Origin: Magicicada septendecula
Taxonomy: Eukaryota; Arthropoda; Insecta; Hemiptera; Cicadidae
Assembly (NCBI GenBank): GCA_034769895.1
Contig: CM068368.1
Coordinates: forward strand, 690,385,877-690,449,876
Length of the DNA: 64,000 bases
Direction: 5' to 3'
Shown in pieces: positions 12,082 to 23,300 of this stretch (position 1 is its first letter; every line of letters begins with the position of its first letter). The notes under the pieces were generated by a model that was not told where the DNA came from, did no database searches, and saw only the letters and a list, made by a program, of their open reading frames with translations. The position numbers and the translations under genes were made by a program.

Positions 12082-12219
12082 CGATTTGTGTGATTTATAT
12101 TAATCACACAGATCAGACCTAATTCTAGTTGCAGGAACGGTTATTTGGGAGTAAGAGTAAGCATATTTGTGTAGTTTAGTAAGCATAATTGTATATGTAA
12201 ACAATAATATAAAACAAAA

Positions 12220-13464
12220 ATGGAGAGTAATAGTGACAAAGTCGACAGGATTTACTTAACTAGTACCAGTACAGACAATCAAGTAATTACGATAGTAACC
12301 GAAACGGTAGTAAACGAAATAAGCCTAACCGAGTCAGTGACAATGGAAGATGCCAGGATTCATTCAACGCCTATCCAAAATAAACAATCTGATAGTAACG
12401 ATATAATGAATATGATGCAATCACTTTTGGCAAAGCAAAATGCAATGTTGGAGGTAAACTTTAATGTAATAAATAATCGTTTTGACATGAATGATACCAA
12501 GTTTAATGCCTTAAATAATCATTTAGACAATAGTGATGAAAAATTTGATATTAAATTTGATGAAATAAGTAGCGACATAAATAGTCGTTTTGACATAAAC
12601 AAGATTAAAGTAAATAAACGCTTTGACACAAATGATGCTAAATTTGAACAATACAAAGAACAAAATATGAAATTTGAGAATAGCATAAATGTAAGGTTTG
12701 ACGAATTAACTAATTCACTGTGTAGTATTGATGAACGAATTAACGAAATACGTAGTGAAACTAAAAGAAAAACTGACGAATTACTAGAGTGGGTGGGTAT
12801 GTTAGACAATAAGGTAAGTGATGACTGGAAAACAAGCAGTAATTATGAAGGAGAAATAATTACGAACCGTAATGGTGATAGTTTAAATGCAAAACAGGTG
12901 GTGAATTATAAGGTAAGTGGTGGTGTTAAAATAAGTAATGATGAAATATTATTGAACAAAAATAATGGTGATATATTGAGTAATGATGGTGGTGATATAT
13001 TGAGTAATGATGGTTGTGATAATGAGAATAGAATGAGAGTTGAGGTTAATCATGGATTGTTACTTAGTGTTTATGAGTTTGAAGATAATTTAAATGTAGA
13101 GGAGGTACAGAGGGTAAAATTTTCCCGTAAGGTCGGTGAAGCAGAGACTTCACGAATGTTTTTGGAGGATGAAAGTTCCTCGATAGTTTTTGTAGAAGAC
13201 AAAAGGTCTTCAAAATGTCCCTTGATTTTTTGTAGTGTATCTGGTAAAGCCAGATGGTGTTTAGATAATTTTGCTGTATTGCCCTGTAAGTGGAGTGAAA
13301 ATGTGAAATTGGGTTGGGAGAGTGATAATAAAGAGAGAAATAGAGTGATAGAGTTGTTTAGGTTAAGTAGAGATTATGAAGGGTTAGTAGGGGGAATAAA
13401 TATTGAAAGAAATGATTACATTATTAGCAATGTAGACTTAACCTTGTGCAGTAGTAAACAATGA
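12220..13464 (+). CDS. X ORF1: 414-residue hendecad-repeat (Gag-like?) protein
   Basis: The ORF starts at ATG 12220 after AATATAAAACAAAA and runs to TGA 13462-13464. The N-terminal half has 11-residue repeats such as NNRFDMNDTKF, NSRFDINKIKV and NKRFDTNDAKF, predicting a long coiled coil over about residues 75-190. The C-terminal half has a GDILSND repeat and a Cys-containing region (residues about 330-370) with no zinc knuckle. There is no protease, RT, RNase H or integrase in this frame or anywhere between LTR 1 and LTR 2. The coiled-coil style resembles the N-termini of the Gypsy1 and Gypsy2 Gag ORFs, so a Gag-like or RNA-packaging role is plausible, but I do not recognise the family. A second copy of this gene at 16116-38779 is split by two insertions. 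Confidence 0.7.
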   Translation: MESNSDKVDRIYLTSTSTDNQVITIVTETVVNEISLTESVTMEDARIHSTPIQNKQSDSNDIMNMMQSLLAKQNAMLEVNFNVINNRFDMNDTKFNALNNHLDNSDEKFDIKFDEISSDINSRFDINKIKVNKRFDTNDAKFEQYKEQNMKFENSINVRFDELTNSLCSIDERINEIRSETKRKTDELLEWVGMLDNKVSDDWKTSSNYEGEIITNRNGDSLNAKQVVNYKVSGGVKISNDEILLNKNNGDILSNDGGDILSNDGCDNENRMRVEVNHGLLLSVYEFEDNLNVEEVQRVKFSRKVGEAETSRMFLEDESSSIVFVEDKRSSKCPLIFCSVSGKARWCLDNFAVLPCKWSENVKLGWESDNKERNRVIELFRLSRDYEGLVGGINIERNDYIISNVDLTLCSSKQ

Positions 13465-13702
13465 TTATAGTGATGATGATGATAAACATTCACCTGCTGG
13501 GAGAATTAGTGTACTTGTAGTAGCAGATAATTGTGATAATGATGTAACTCACCTGGGTTTAACCATAAATACTAATGGAGACTGGACAAAAAATACTGAT
13601 GTAGACTTGGCGTATGATAAAATAATAATGGGGGATAACCCTAGGAATTATTATTACGGTAAAATGAAAAAAAAAAACAGATTTCTATGGTTATTATATT
13701 AA
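13442..13702 (+). CDS. X ORF2: overlapping +1-frame ORF of about 86 codons
   Basis: A frame +1 to ORF1 is open from 13442, overlaps the last ORF1 codons and ends at TAA 13700-13702. It contains SDDDDKHSPAGRISVL, LTINTNGDWTK and NRFLWLLY at the end. There is no early in-frame ATG, so expression would need a +1 shift or reinitiation. The second X copy (38757-39014) keeps this frame open, and the A-run near its end differs between copies in a way that changes the length by three bases and preserves the frame. Function unknown. It could also be a decayed extension of ORF1. Confidence 0.45.
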   Translation, partial: PCAVVNNDYSDDDDKHSPAGRISVLVVADNCDNDVTHLGLTINTNGDWTKNTDVDLAYDKIIMGDNPRNYYYGKMKKKNRFLWLLY

Positions 13703-14784
13703 AAATAATAATATAATGAATGTAAATAAAACGAAATGTGTTATGTGATAATAAGACTAATTTTCGATGATGGTGGTTAGATAAACAGTGAATGAACATT
13801 TAACTATTTGAGTTTATGGTATAATTACTCGGCTGATTTATGTAATGAAGTGTGGTAAATAATAAAAGGATATGACGAAAATTTGTAAATAAATGTGTAT
13901 TGGTGTTAAATGTACGGTGTCAGGGTATATTGGTAGAATGTATACAATAATTTATGTAACAGATGTTTGTAGTATGTAATAATAATAATAATAATAATAT
14001 TTTATTTCACCAAACAATTAACAGGAGGTAATAATGAATTTTATGAATTGAAAGTGTTTATTTAAATCAAAAGGGTTTTGAACAATGTAATTAAAGTAAC
14101 GGAAGTTGTTTTGAACAAATGAGGTAAAGAAATTAAATTTGAGTAGGAAATAAATTAATTTGTAAATTTTGGGGTAATGAACTTAATTTTATTTTATTTT
14201 GAATTGTGTAATAGAGTACTGAATAATGTAATAATGCTTGAAGTTTGGTGATCAACATTTGCAAATAAAGTAAAGGATTTATTTGTATTTTGTGTAATCG
14301 ATTTGTAATTTTGGTGGGTAATAGTGTTTTGTTAGGGGAGAAAAGTACCAACATACAACGTGTATGGGATGTTATGTATTCAATGTAAGTAAATGTATGT
14401 AGACAGTAAGTTTCTGTTGCTATGTAGACATACGTATATTGTATTTTGTAAATAAGAAACCAGTACTTTGAAAAAAAATAGAACCAGTACTTTGCTAACA
14501 ATGAACCAGTACGACTAAGAGGAAACGAATCAGTTGGGGATATGGAGTAATGGAAGGCCCGTTGTTGATATTTTAATTGAATGTTCCAGAGTCAGGTGAT
14601 ACTGTGGTGACTTGCCTGTCTGATTTTATGGTGTTGGGATCTCGAGAGGGAAGTCCAGTAAAGTCGGATAGGTGCAGCCACAACCACCGGACTAGGGGGG
14701 TAAGTACCCATGATTTTAGTAAGGATTTAAGGGGGGTTGTGGCGCCATATCCTCGTTGATCCTCTTAGGTTTTATGCAATGAGA
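13703..14784 (+). other. X 3' non-coding region
   Basis: No convincing ORF is present; the 60-codon ORF at 14577-14759 is short and has no recognisable motif. The region is shared with the second copy (39015-40343 plus 52416-52769). It holds an (AAT)n microsatellite at about 13977-14000 and a CCAGTACTTTG direct repeat near 14460-14490. Confidence 0.6.
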
Positions 14785-14807
14785 GTTTTTATGCTTCGGC
14801 ATAAAAC
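14785..14807 (+). ncRNA. TTCG-loop hairpin upstream of the X polypurine tract
   Basis: An inverted repeat of about nine pairs, ending in TATGC and GCATA, closes on a TTCG tetraloop (14795-14798). The second X copy has the same hairpin at 52770-52791, where a one-base difference makes the stem perfect. TTCG is an unusually stable RNA loop. Its place just before the polypurine tract suggests a role in 3' processing, packaging or plus-strand priming; this is inference. Confidence 0.6.
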
Positions 14808-14813
14808 TTCACA

Positions 14814-14828
14814 TTGGGGGGGGGGTAT
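14814..14828 (+). promoter_or_regulatory. X polypurine tract
   Basis: A run of about ten G followed by TAT lies directly before the TG of LTR 2. The matching run lies before LTR 3 at about 52799-52811. This is the position of a plus-strand primer tract, although it is almost pure G rather than mixed A/G. Confidence 0.7.
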
Positions 14829-15957
14829 TGTAACAGTACAGAATTGTGTGTTAGAGAATAATAATTTAAATCAGGCTGAATTCAAAGCAGTCAGTATTCA
14901 CCTGTGGGGTACCTCATTGTAACCAGCCACACATGCAATGTTATTACAACACGTTTATGTTGATGTCTGGAGCCTGCCCGGCTAGACGTATTACGTAACC
15001 GCTGGCAAGCCAGTCTCTGTGAAGTACAGAAAGAATGAATAATTGCCACCCCAGTTTGCATCAGACAGTAGCAGAGAGCAGTCATCGTTAGATTGAAAAA
15101 GTAGACAGCAGAGCCGCGCGGGCAGTACGGGAGCGCGCGGCTCTTAAAACTATTGATCTGTATAATTGTTTAATCTGTGTGAGCTATATACCGCAGTCGA
15201 CGCAATTTCTTCAGACCGCGCGGTCTTAAATTAAACAGGGCTCGAGTAAAAATACAGTCGGCCGACTAAAAATATAACTATAGAACTCAGTTACAGTGAA
15301 AATCTAGTTCGATATGTGATCGGAACAATTACGCCAGCTTTTGAAAGCCGAAATTATTTCCGGAATGTGAAGTACAAGACGTTGTTAACCTCCAATACTG
15401 GTGCAACAGCTCGGATGCTATTACAGACTGGTTAAATACAAACACAGACTGGTAAAGTACCTTTTGTCATCAAACTAAAAGTTTTTGAAAGAGCTCTATT
15501 AATAAGACATGAGTATTGTAAAAGTATGATGGGCATAAGCGTGAGAGAGTGTGTGGGGAATAATACTAAAATATTAACAGTACTGGTTTGTTGTTATAAA
15601 ATAACTCTATTTTAATTAATTTTGTCTAAAATAGATAGCGATTAAGCGACTGCAAATGTATGTTGATGAATTTGATGTTGTAAAAGGGTTGGAGTAGCAT
15701 GTCAACATAAAGTAGAAGAGAATCTGGAGAATTGTACAAGTGTAGAAAATAACGTAAGTTTCACATAATAAACCAAAAATAAGTTGTTTTAGTCAGAATA
15801 AATGGTGTTAATATTATTTCGCAATCAAACCCAAATAATCCTTCTGCAACTTGTTCGTCTGTAGAACCCTGGATTGGAACCCGAAGGTAAGATAAAAACT
15901 CAGTTGTTATAAAGTTAATAAAGCTTATTATTTGCTATACAAAAACGAACGATTACA
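14829..15957 (+). repeat. element X, LTR 2 (shared middle LTR)
   Basis: This 1129-bp copy of the X LTR begins TGTAACAG and ends CGATTACA. It serves as 3' LTR of the first internal unit and, followed by another primer-binding-like sequence, as 5' LTR of the second. By eye it differs from LTR 1 at only a handful of positions and from LTR 3 at more. Confidence 0.9.
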
Positions 15958-16584
15958 TATGGCCCCCGAACTTGGGACGATTTGTGTGATTTATATTAAT
16001 CACACAGATCAGACCTAATTCTAGTTGCAGGAACGGTTATTTGGGAGTAAGAGTAAGCATATTTGTGTAGTTTAGTAAGCATAATTGTATATGTAAACAA
16101 TAATATAAAACAAAAATGGAGAGTAATAGTGACAAAGTCGACAGGATTTACTTAACTAGTACCAGTACAGACAATCAAGTAATTACGATAGTAACCGAAA
16201 CGGTAGTAAACGAAATAAGCCTAACCGAGTCAGTGACAATGGAAGATGCCAGGATTCATTCAACGCCTATCCAAAATAAACAATCTGATAGTAACGATAT
16301 AATGAATATGATGCAATCACTTTTGGCAAAGCAAAATGCAATGTTGGAGGTAAACTTTAATGTAATAAATAATCGTTTTGACATGAATGATACCAAGTTT
16401 AATGCCTTAAATAATCATTTAGACAATAGTGATGAAAAATTTGATATTAAATTTGATGAAATAAGTAGCGACATAAATAGTCGTTTTGACATAAACAAGA
16501 CTAGAGTAAATAAACGCTTTGACACAAATGATGCTAAATTTGAACAATACAAAGAACAAAATATGAAATTTGAGAATAGCATAA
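15958..16584 (+). pseudogene. second X internal unit, 5' part with ORF1 N-terminus
   Basis: This repeats 12062-12688 with very few changes. ORF1 starts at 16116 and is cut after AGCATAA at 16578-16584 by the BEL/Pao insertion. The frame reads on into the BEL LTR to 16811, which is not part of the gene. The gene resumes at 35976. Confidence 0.85.
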
Positions 16585-17111
16585 GGTCAATAAGAAGAAT
16601 GATCCATCACGTTAGGACCAAAAAAGTTATGTTCAGCTTCGGTCCGAGTGGACCAAATAAAAATGTGTTGAATGTCGGCACGTGTGCTCTAAGATTTTTT
16701 CCATCAGAAAGAATGAAGCTTGGTGTGTTATCGCCAGGATGCAGAATGATAAAGCTAGTGGACTGTATTAATACATTTATTAAGTTTCCTTTTTTTACAC
16801 TCAACTCATAGTACTAAGATTGGCTAATGCTGAAGATTAATTTTGAAGAAACCGATTCGTAAAGGAAGCTACATTTTGATGTGGCACAAATGTGTGCACT
16901 CAGCTACATTGAAAAACGTTGAGGCCTAAGGCCTAAATAATTGTCGCGACAACAAGAAAAATGAAAAGGACAGACTTAGGCATCAAACGTAATAACGTCC
17001 GCTTCCAGCCAAGGCTCGTAGCACTGTGTCGTTGTAAAAACATGATAAGAACGATTTGAAAGCGTACAGATTAGCCAACCTATAAATGCGAAAATTACCA
17101 CACTACTGTCC
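16585..17111 (-). repeat. BEL/Pao 3' LTR
   Basis: This 527-bp LTR matches 35442-35968 at most positions. It contains two near-palindromes, AGGCCTAAGGCCT and TTGTCGCGACAA, within 25 bases of each other. The 231-codon ORF ending at 16811 is only read-through from X. Confidence 0.9.
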
Positions 17112-18190
17112 ATAACTGCCCGCCAAAAAATCAAAAGATTTTTTAATACATTTTAATAACTTATTGTAGAAAAATACAGAGTTCTTAATAATAAAGGTTA
17201 ATCTCAGTAGGCTGCATTGAACCTTGAGTTGTAATCTTAGATAACAGTTATGACATTAACTGCTTAGTGATAAGCTTGAGTGATGATAAGAGTTAAGCAG
17301 GCCAAGGTTGGCGTGCAACTTGATTTGAGCATGAGTATAAATGCAAAAGTTAGCAATGTATTGCCAATATATATTGTATGTATACAATATTGAATGATAT
17401 AAGACATGAAAATACATAATTTAACAATGTTTAATGATGAATAATCGGTGACTCATCACATGATGGGCCCAATAAATTGTAACATTTATGCAAGTCATAG
17501 TGGTTAGCTCGAACCAGTTAAGGCCAGTAGACCTATACAAGTAGTATGAATACAATGAACAAACAAAATTATTATAAAATTATACATGTAAAGACATAAA
17601 TTTAGCATGACGCCATATAGTTTCAACGATGCATGCTATCCTGGAGTTTCAGGAATATACAATAAATTGTTATGTGAAAACAAGCTATACATAGTTGACT
17701 GATTGCAAGCACAAATTGTAATGACATGTATGTCATAATTAAAGCATGAATAATAATTGTGCAATGCGTGATCACAAAATGCAAAATACAATATAAAAAT
17801 AAAAATATAGGCGTGGCGTGGTTATAGACAGTAGATGCGAAAAACAATGTGTTTTACATAAATACAAGTTATATAATAAATGCAATAGAAATCAGTTTAG
17901 TTAATTACAAATATGAATAAGGCACAATAGCATAAGTGACAAGTACAACAATGTGGTTATACAAATGTAATACAGGAGTTGAACAATTGCGAGAAATACA
18001 TTCATAGAATAATAAATATCACACATTGACAAATGTGCAAGAAAATGCATACATGGTTTGTATAACTGCAGACCATGCGAATATTATGTAACAAATTTTT
18101 ATATAAAACAATACCACAATAACATGACACATACCCAATACCAATATCAAAATGTAAATGTGTAGGACATGTATGCCTCACAAATTATTA
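17112..18190 (-). other. BEL/Pao 3' non-coding region, distal part
   Basis: This sequence lies between the 3' LTR and solo LTR Ya. A 74-codon hydrophobic ORF (17623-17847, minus) has no recognisable domain and is unlikely to be an envelope gene. Confidence 0.5.
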
Positions 18191-18194
18191 ACAT

Positions 18195-20655
18195 TGTAAC
18201 GTAACAGAGTTGAGGTCCCCAACGTTACATAAAAAATTGAATTAACTATGGTCAAGGACCATACCCCGAATTAAGGTTGCTCAGTAATTAGTACATCTGA
18301 GATGTACCTCAAGTCAAAAGATATAATAAATAACGTTGAGTATAAAATACTATACCAATTAATGGTTAATATAATAAATTGTACTTGTTTTTTATACTGT
18401 AGCATGTTAGTGTGCACAGAATATTTATGTTATGTTTTGAGTATAGTAAGAGTGAACTGTTGTTTTATAGGAATACTTAACCAGTGATAATGTTTGTATT
18501 TATGTTAAATTTGTCTTTAGACAATTAGGTATAATTACCTGTGTTAGGCATTATACTAAGTTTTAAGTATTGACTAAGTTTGAATAATGAAGTTGTTTTA
18601 ATTAATGTTTGTAAACTTGGCCAGGACGGCAATCAGTGTTTAAAGTTTGACAAGTAGTTCTGATAATTATGTTATAAACTAATGAAGGGTTCCAGGACGA
18701 GTTAATTAATGTAATAAAATAAAACCAGAAAGTTAAAATTAATGTAAATAACCATTAACCAATAATTAATTGTACAGTAGGTCAGGTAAAAGAAAATTAA
18801 GTTAAAAAACCAAACAATATTATAACAGTTGTAAGAAAACCTATAGGCCTAAATTTAATATTTGTAAAAGGAAATTAATACCTTTTTAAGAAGTCCAGTC
18901 CAATGAAACTATAGTAAAACATATACTGTTTAAGAAGGAAGGTTAGGTGAGAATTTTAGGTAATTTAGTATTATCCCAAGCATGGAGTATTTTATTAAAA
19001 AAGAGTAGTAATATTCTATAATTCTGGCTCTAGGATATCTAATTTCATCCAATGACAAAAAATAGTGGTTGTTAAGGCAACTGAAATGTACAAGAGTTGT
19101 TGATTTTAAATTCATTCGGGTCGATTGTTACATGCTAATGAGTTGAGATGGGCAGACACATTTAAAAGAAAGAATGATAAAATTTGAAAAAAATATGAAT
19201 CTAAATTAATAAATCCTATTTGAAAACTAATTCTATAATCCTACTGATGAGTAATAAAACCAATTAGACTTCCAAATTATAACTGAATACCTCTAAAAGA
19301 GTACAACATTCCTCACTTCATTCACCAGGATAATTCCGCTGGATTCGGTATTAAACCGATTTCCAGAAGACTAATCGAGGGAAATAAAGACCGAAACTAA
19401 CGGAATTATTGAGAAGACCTCGTTTTGCAGAGTTAACCTTCACTTGCAAGAAGAAGCTAGAATACTATTTTCATTCCACCGTGACTGACAACTATCAAGA
19501 TCGTAGGAGAAGAACGGCAGTCAGAAGAGTTCCTGAGAGCTTCCTTGGATACTACACCATCAATTTTATTAAGGGCCAGAACACTTTTTCCTGGATGAAC
19601 GTAATTTAAGCCGATCATCTTCAACTGCTTACAGACGTCCAATGCCAGTTTGAGTTCTGCCAACCCGGTAAAAAACAACTTATTTTTAAATTCAATATAT
19701 TTAGAGTTAATAACTTTCTGTGATACTTGAGTAACCTTAATTTTGCATTTACCTGGCCTTACTAATGGTTAAAAGAATCTTACGAACCCTGGGATAAGAA
19801 ATATTTATTGTTATATTTAATTTGTATAAGTCAAAGGAACTTGATCAATTGACGATCGATATACCATTGTATAATCGATTTAATGATATTATTATTTTGG
19901 AGAGGACTGTTACTGTGAAATAACGTATAAAATTAATAAAGAATCTTTCTTGTATGAGATAATGTTCTAAGTTATTGCAGAATAGGTATTATATATTGTG
20001 GGTGGAGTAATTTATAGGAAAAGGGTGAATAAGATCTGATGAACGGTTAACCTAGACGCCAGCTTATTGCAAATAACAGTGCTAATTGTCAACAGCTGGT
20101 GGAACGGGAGATTGCCGAACTAGCGAGTTTTCTGCACCAAATTTGAATTGAATTATCTAATATAGAGGGACTAGGGTTGACAAGAATACTTAATACATTC
20201 AGTCAATACATGACGTATATAGTTAATATTGCGTAACTATTGAATACTTAGTTAAACCTGTATTATAGTACAATTAAAAGTTAAAATAACAATCATAACT
20301 ATATTTGCCTAATAATATATTTTCAGGAGGTTTCATCTGTAACAACCTAGATATATTCATTAATAACATATTGATTAAAAACAGGTAACAACATTTTATT
20401 TGTTACAAATTGGCGCAAACCAACGTGGAGCTGAATTAAACCCCGAAACCTAATTTAAATCCTATTGATCTGAAGATAACTTAGTGGTTACAAATTACCG
20501 CCGTCAACGTGGTGCTTGACGTTGATACACGGGAGTCTCATATAAGTAAATAAAACATCGTAACCGGTTTATATCAAATTGGCGAACCCAACAGTGGGGC
20601 TTTCACACATCCTCGAACAAATAATTAAACATACACAATTAATTTGTTTATATCA
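18195..20655 (+). mobile_element. solo LTR Ya (about 2.46 kb) flanked by ACAT
   Basis: The block begins TGTAACGTAACAG and ends TTTGTTTATATCA. ACAT flanks it at 18191-18194 and 20656-20659. It is related over its length to the inverted copy Yb (54635-57006), including a shared unrecognised 61-codon ORF (18930-19115) that matches 55975-56160. It sits in the opposite orientation to its BEL/Pao host. There is no coding body, so it is read as a solo LTR. Confidence 0.75.
20398..20655 (+). repeat. three PBS-like modules inside LTR Ya
   Basis: LTR-end-like stretches TTTGTTACA, GTGGTTACA, GGTTTATATCA and TTGTTTATATCA end at about 20406, 20491, 20575 and 20655. Each of the first three is followed by AATT(G/A)(G/C)CG..., a spacer and CAACGTGG(A/T)GCT or CAACAGTGGGGCT (20407-20433, 20492-20519, 20576-20602). 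Only the fourth abuts the ACAT duplication. The arrangement matches Z and Yb. Confidence 0.7.
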
Positions 20656-20911
20656 ACATATAAATACAAAAATAGCAAGTATACCACCATGAAACTATGA
20701 TAAGTATAGACATAATAGCACAGTGCATGGTTGTGAAATTACAAGTCACATGGAAATTTAGTATAAAAACACGCAATGATGGAAATTAACATTAAAATGT
20801 TGTGATGATACATATTACAATTAAGTTGACCAAATGGTCATACAATAAAGTAATGAAAGCCAGTGGCCAAGTAAAATAGCATTGTGCTAAATAATTATAG
20901 TAACCTTGTGT

Positions 20912-22567
20912 CTAAGTCTCGTCCCGCGCTGGCAACAAACATAGCTTATGAACTGGTCTCCGTAAAATACCAGTAGGCGTGCGAATGTCTACAACTCTAA
21001 TTAAGTTGTCTGGGCCGGGAAATGTGGCGGTAATTACACCAAATTTCCATGCTAATGGAGGTAAGTTTTCCTCAATCAGTAAAACCAGGTCACCAATGGA
21101 AACATTATCCTTGGCGAATTTCCATTTGTGACGTTGTTGTAATTGATGTAAATAATCGCGAGACCAAGCCTTCCAAATGACTTGGACAAACTTCTGGAGA
21201 AGTTGCCAACGTCCAAGACGAGAGATGGGAACGTGAGATAAGTCTGGGTCAGGTATCGCCGTTAATGGTGCGCAAATCAAAAAATGGCCAGGTGTAAGTG
21301 GTACCGGATCATTTACATCCGATGAAATGGCAAATAATGGGCGTGACTTTAGACATGCCTCTATCTGAGACAAAACTGTCGTAAACTCCTCGAAGGTGAG
21401 TATAGACTTGCCTACCACGCGGCGCAAATGATACTTTAAACTCTTTATACCGCTCTCCCAAAGACCACCAAAATGGGGTGACGAGGGCGGAATAAATGAC
21501 CATGAAATACCCTGAGAGGTCGTAAAGGATTTGATTGATGAGGTGGCATCCTTATTATGCCAAAGATTGTAAAGGTCATGTAAAACATTGCGGGCCTTCC
21601 TAAAGTTCGTGCCATTATCAGAATATAACCGGCTGGGTATGCCCCTACGGGACATAAACCGACGTAAGGCAGCTATAAACGCGCTGGCTGTAAGGTCGGA
21701 AACCAATTCCAAATGAATGGCCCTGGTTGCTAAGCAGATGAACAAAGACACGTATGATTTGGACAGAGTCCTAGATTTCTGCCCGCCATGACGAATCATG
21801 AAGGGACCACCATAATCAACTGCGCAGAATAGAAACGGCCGCGAAGGAGTGACTCTAGGAGATGGTAGAATACCAAGCCTCTGAACCTGTTGTTTGGCAC
21901 TAAACCTGAGGCACTTGACGCATCTACGAATGATGGAGCGAATGACTATCTTGGCGTTAATAATCCACCAACGTTGACGAAGTGAGTGATGCACGAGTTG
22001 AGCACCAGCGTGAAGTAGACGAATGTGTTCGCGTTCAATAATAAGGCGAGTAATATGAGCCGATGGATGCAAGACAATAGGATGCTTATTGTCATAAGGT
22101 AGTTGCGACTGCTGTAAGCGCCCGCCAATGCGTATTACGCCAAACTCATCAAGAAACGGGTCCAGAGAAGACAACTTACTCCTAATAGAGACAGAAGACC
22201 CATTACGAAGACAATTAATCTCGGCAGTGAAGTGGATTGACTGAGATTGTTTTATGAAGAAATTAAGAGTGTAATGAATTTCAACGGGGGTAAGAGCGCC
22301 CGAAATTTTCTCAGCACTAGAGAGTCTAATATTTTTTATGAATCGAAAGCAGTAAGCGTATACGCGTGTCAGACGGTGCAACGAAGAAAAGTCCCTTGAA
22401 AGATCAATAGCCAGGGTAGACATTAGAGAAAGGTTGGGGGTTTGTTTCTCCTCCGCAGTGAATTCAGAAGACGACAGATTAGAAGGTAAAAAGGGTGGAA
22501 AAAGATTGGACTCGGAAGATTGAGACAAACAGGCGGGACCATGCCACCAAAGCGAACAATCGCGCAA
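20912..22567 (-). pseudogene. BEL/Pao integrase region of pol
   Basis: This 551-codon open frame carries the integrase. Near residue 200 is an HX(n)C-type zinc region (LRQRWWIINAK, CVKCLRF). The catalytic core has AVDYGGPF (first Asp), LYSDNGTNF (second Asp) and FGGLWESGIKSLKYHLR (Glu). The C-terminal domain has GDLVLLIEENLPP and GRWQLLQKF, typical of BEL/Pao. Integrase joins the LTR DNA to the host genome. The N-terminal part of the frame continues the RNase H end, and a frameshift near 22570-22650 separates it from the upstream pol segment, so the polyprotein is broken. Confidence 0.9.
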
Positions 22568-23130
22568 AACGTCGGGGTGACATCCCCTAGAAATAATATC
22601 AGCAGGATTATGTCGAGAATTGATGTGATGCCATGTGTAGGCTTGCGTGAGACGCTGATCTCGGCAACACGATTAGCGACGTAGGTTTTCCACCTCGAAG
22701 ACTGGGCATGAATCCAGTAAAGGGACACCATAGAGTCAGAATATAGATGAACACTATTAATAAAGGAATGAAGAGCAGGGACGACCTTGAATACGAGTCG
22801 CGATAACAACAAGCAAGCGCAGAGTTCAATGCGAGGTAATGACACTTGTCGTAGGGGGGCCACGTGACATTTAGAACACAGAAGGTGACAAGAGGCCGAT
22901 GAATCTTGATAAATGACTCTAATGTAAACACAACACCCATAACCCTTTTCAGAAGCATCCGAAAACCCATGTAATTCAACTATCCTTGCCTTAGACTTGC
23001 AATGAATAGAATGTGGGAAAATAATTTTACTGATCAGACATAATTTATCGCATAATGAATGCCAATGCAAGCGTAATTGCCCGGAGATTGGCTCATCCCA
23101 ACCGAGATTGCACAGCCAGAGTTGCTGCAT
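22423..23130 (-). pseudogene. BEL/Pao RT connection and RNase H segment
   Basis: The frame opens with QQLWLCNLGWDEPIS, the RT-RNase H linker typical of BEL/Pao, followed by ELHGFSDASEKGYGCCVY (first RNase H Asp), LPRIELCACLLLSRL (Glu) and VHLYSDSMVSLYWI (Asp). RNase H removes the RNA template. The useful frame ends near 22650; the remainder of this ORF is off-frame. The end of the gene continues in the 20912-22567 frame. Confidence 0.85.
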
Positions 23131-23300
23131 AAACTGTTTGTACAGGAAAACAATGGGACCGACGAGTCTGAGCGGATCGTATATGCCTGCGATAACGATA
23201 GGATTTTCCTCTTGGAGATGCTTGATTCAACGGGGAATGATTTGATGTCAAACAAAAATGAATCTGTAGTGTTATTCCAGAGAATGCCCAAGGTACGCAC
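23034..23300 (-). pseudogene. BEL/Pao pol fragment just downstream of the Gypsy2 insertion
   Basis: The minus strand resumes after Gypsy2 with RTLGILWNNTTDSFLF, the conserved segment that follows the BEL/Pao RT. A frameshift near 23180-23210 moves the gene into the 22423-23130 frame. The junction with the upstream part (ending at 32354) is exact once one GCAC copy is removed, and the two sides join in frame. Confidence 0.8.

Noticed and set aside
14577..14922. Short ORFs near the X 3' end
   Set aside because: They run into the G-run or LTR, and no motif is seen; treated as non-coding.
17623..17847. Possible envelope-like hydrophobic ORF in BEL/Pao
   Set aside because: Only 74 codons, no signal peptide-fusion layout, and composition alone explains hydrophobicity.
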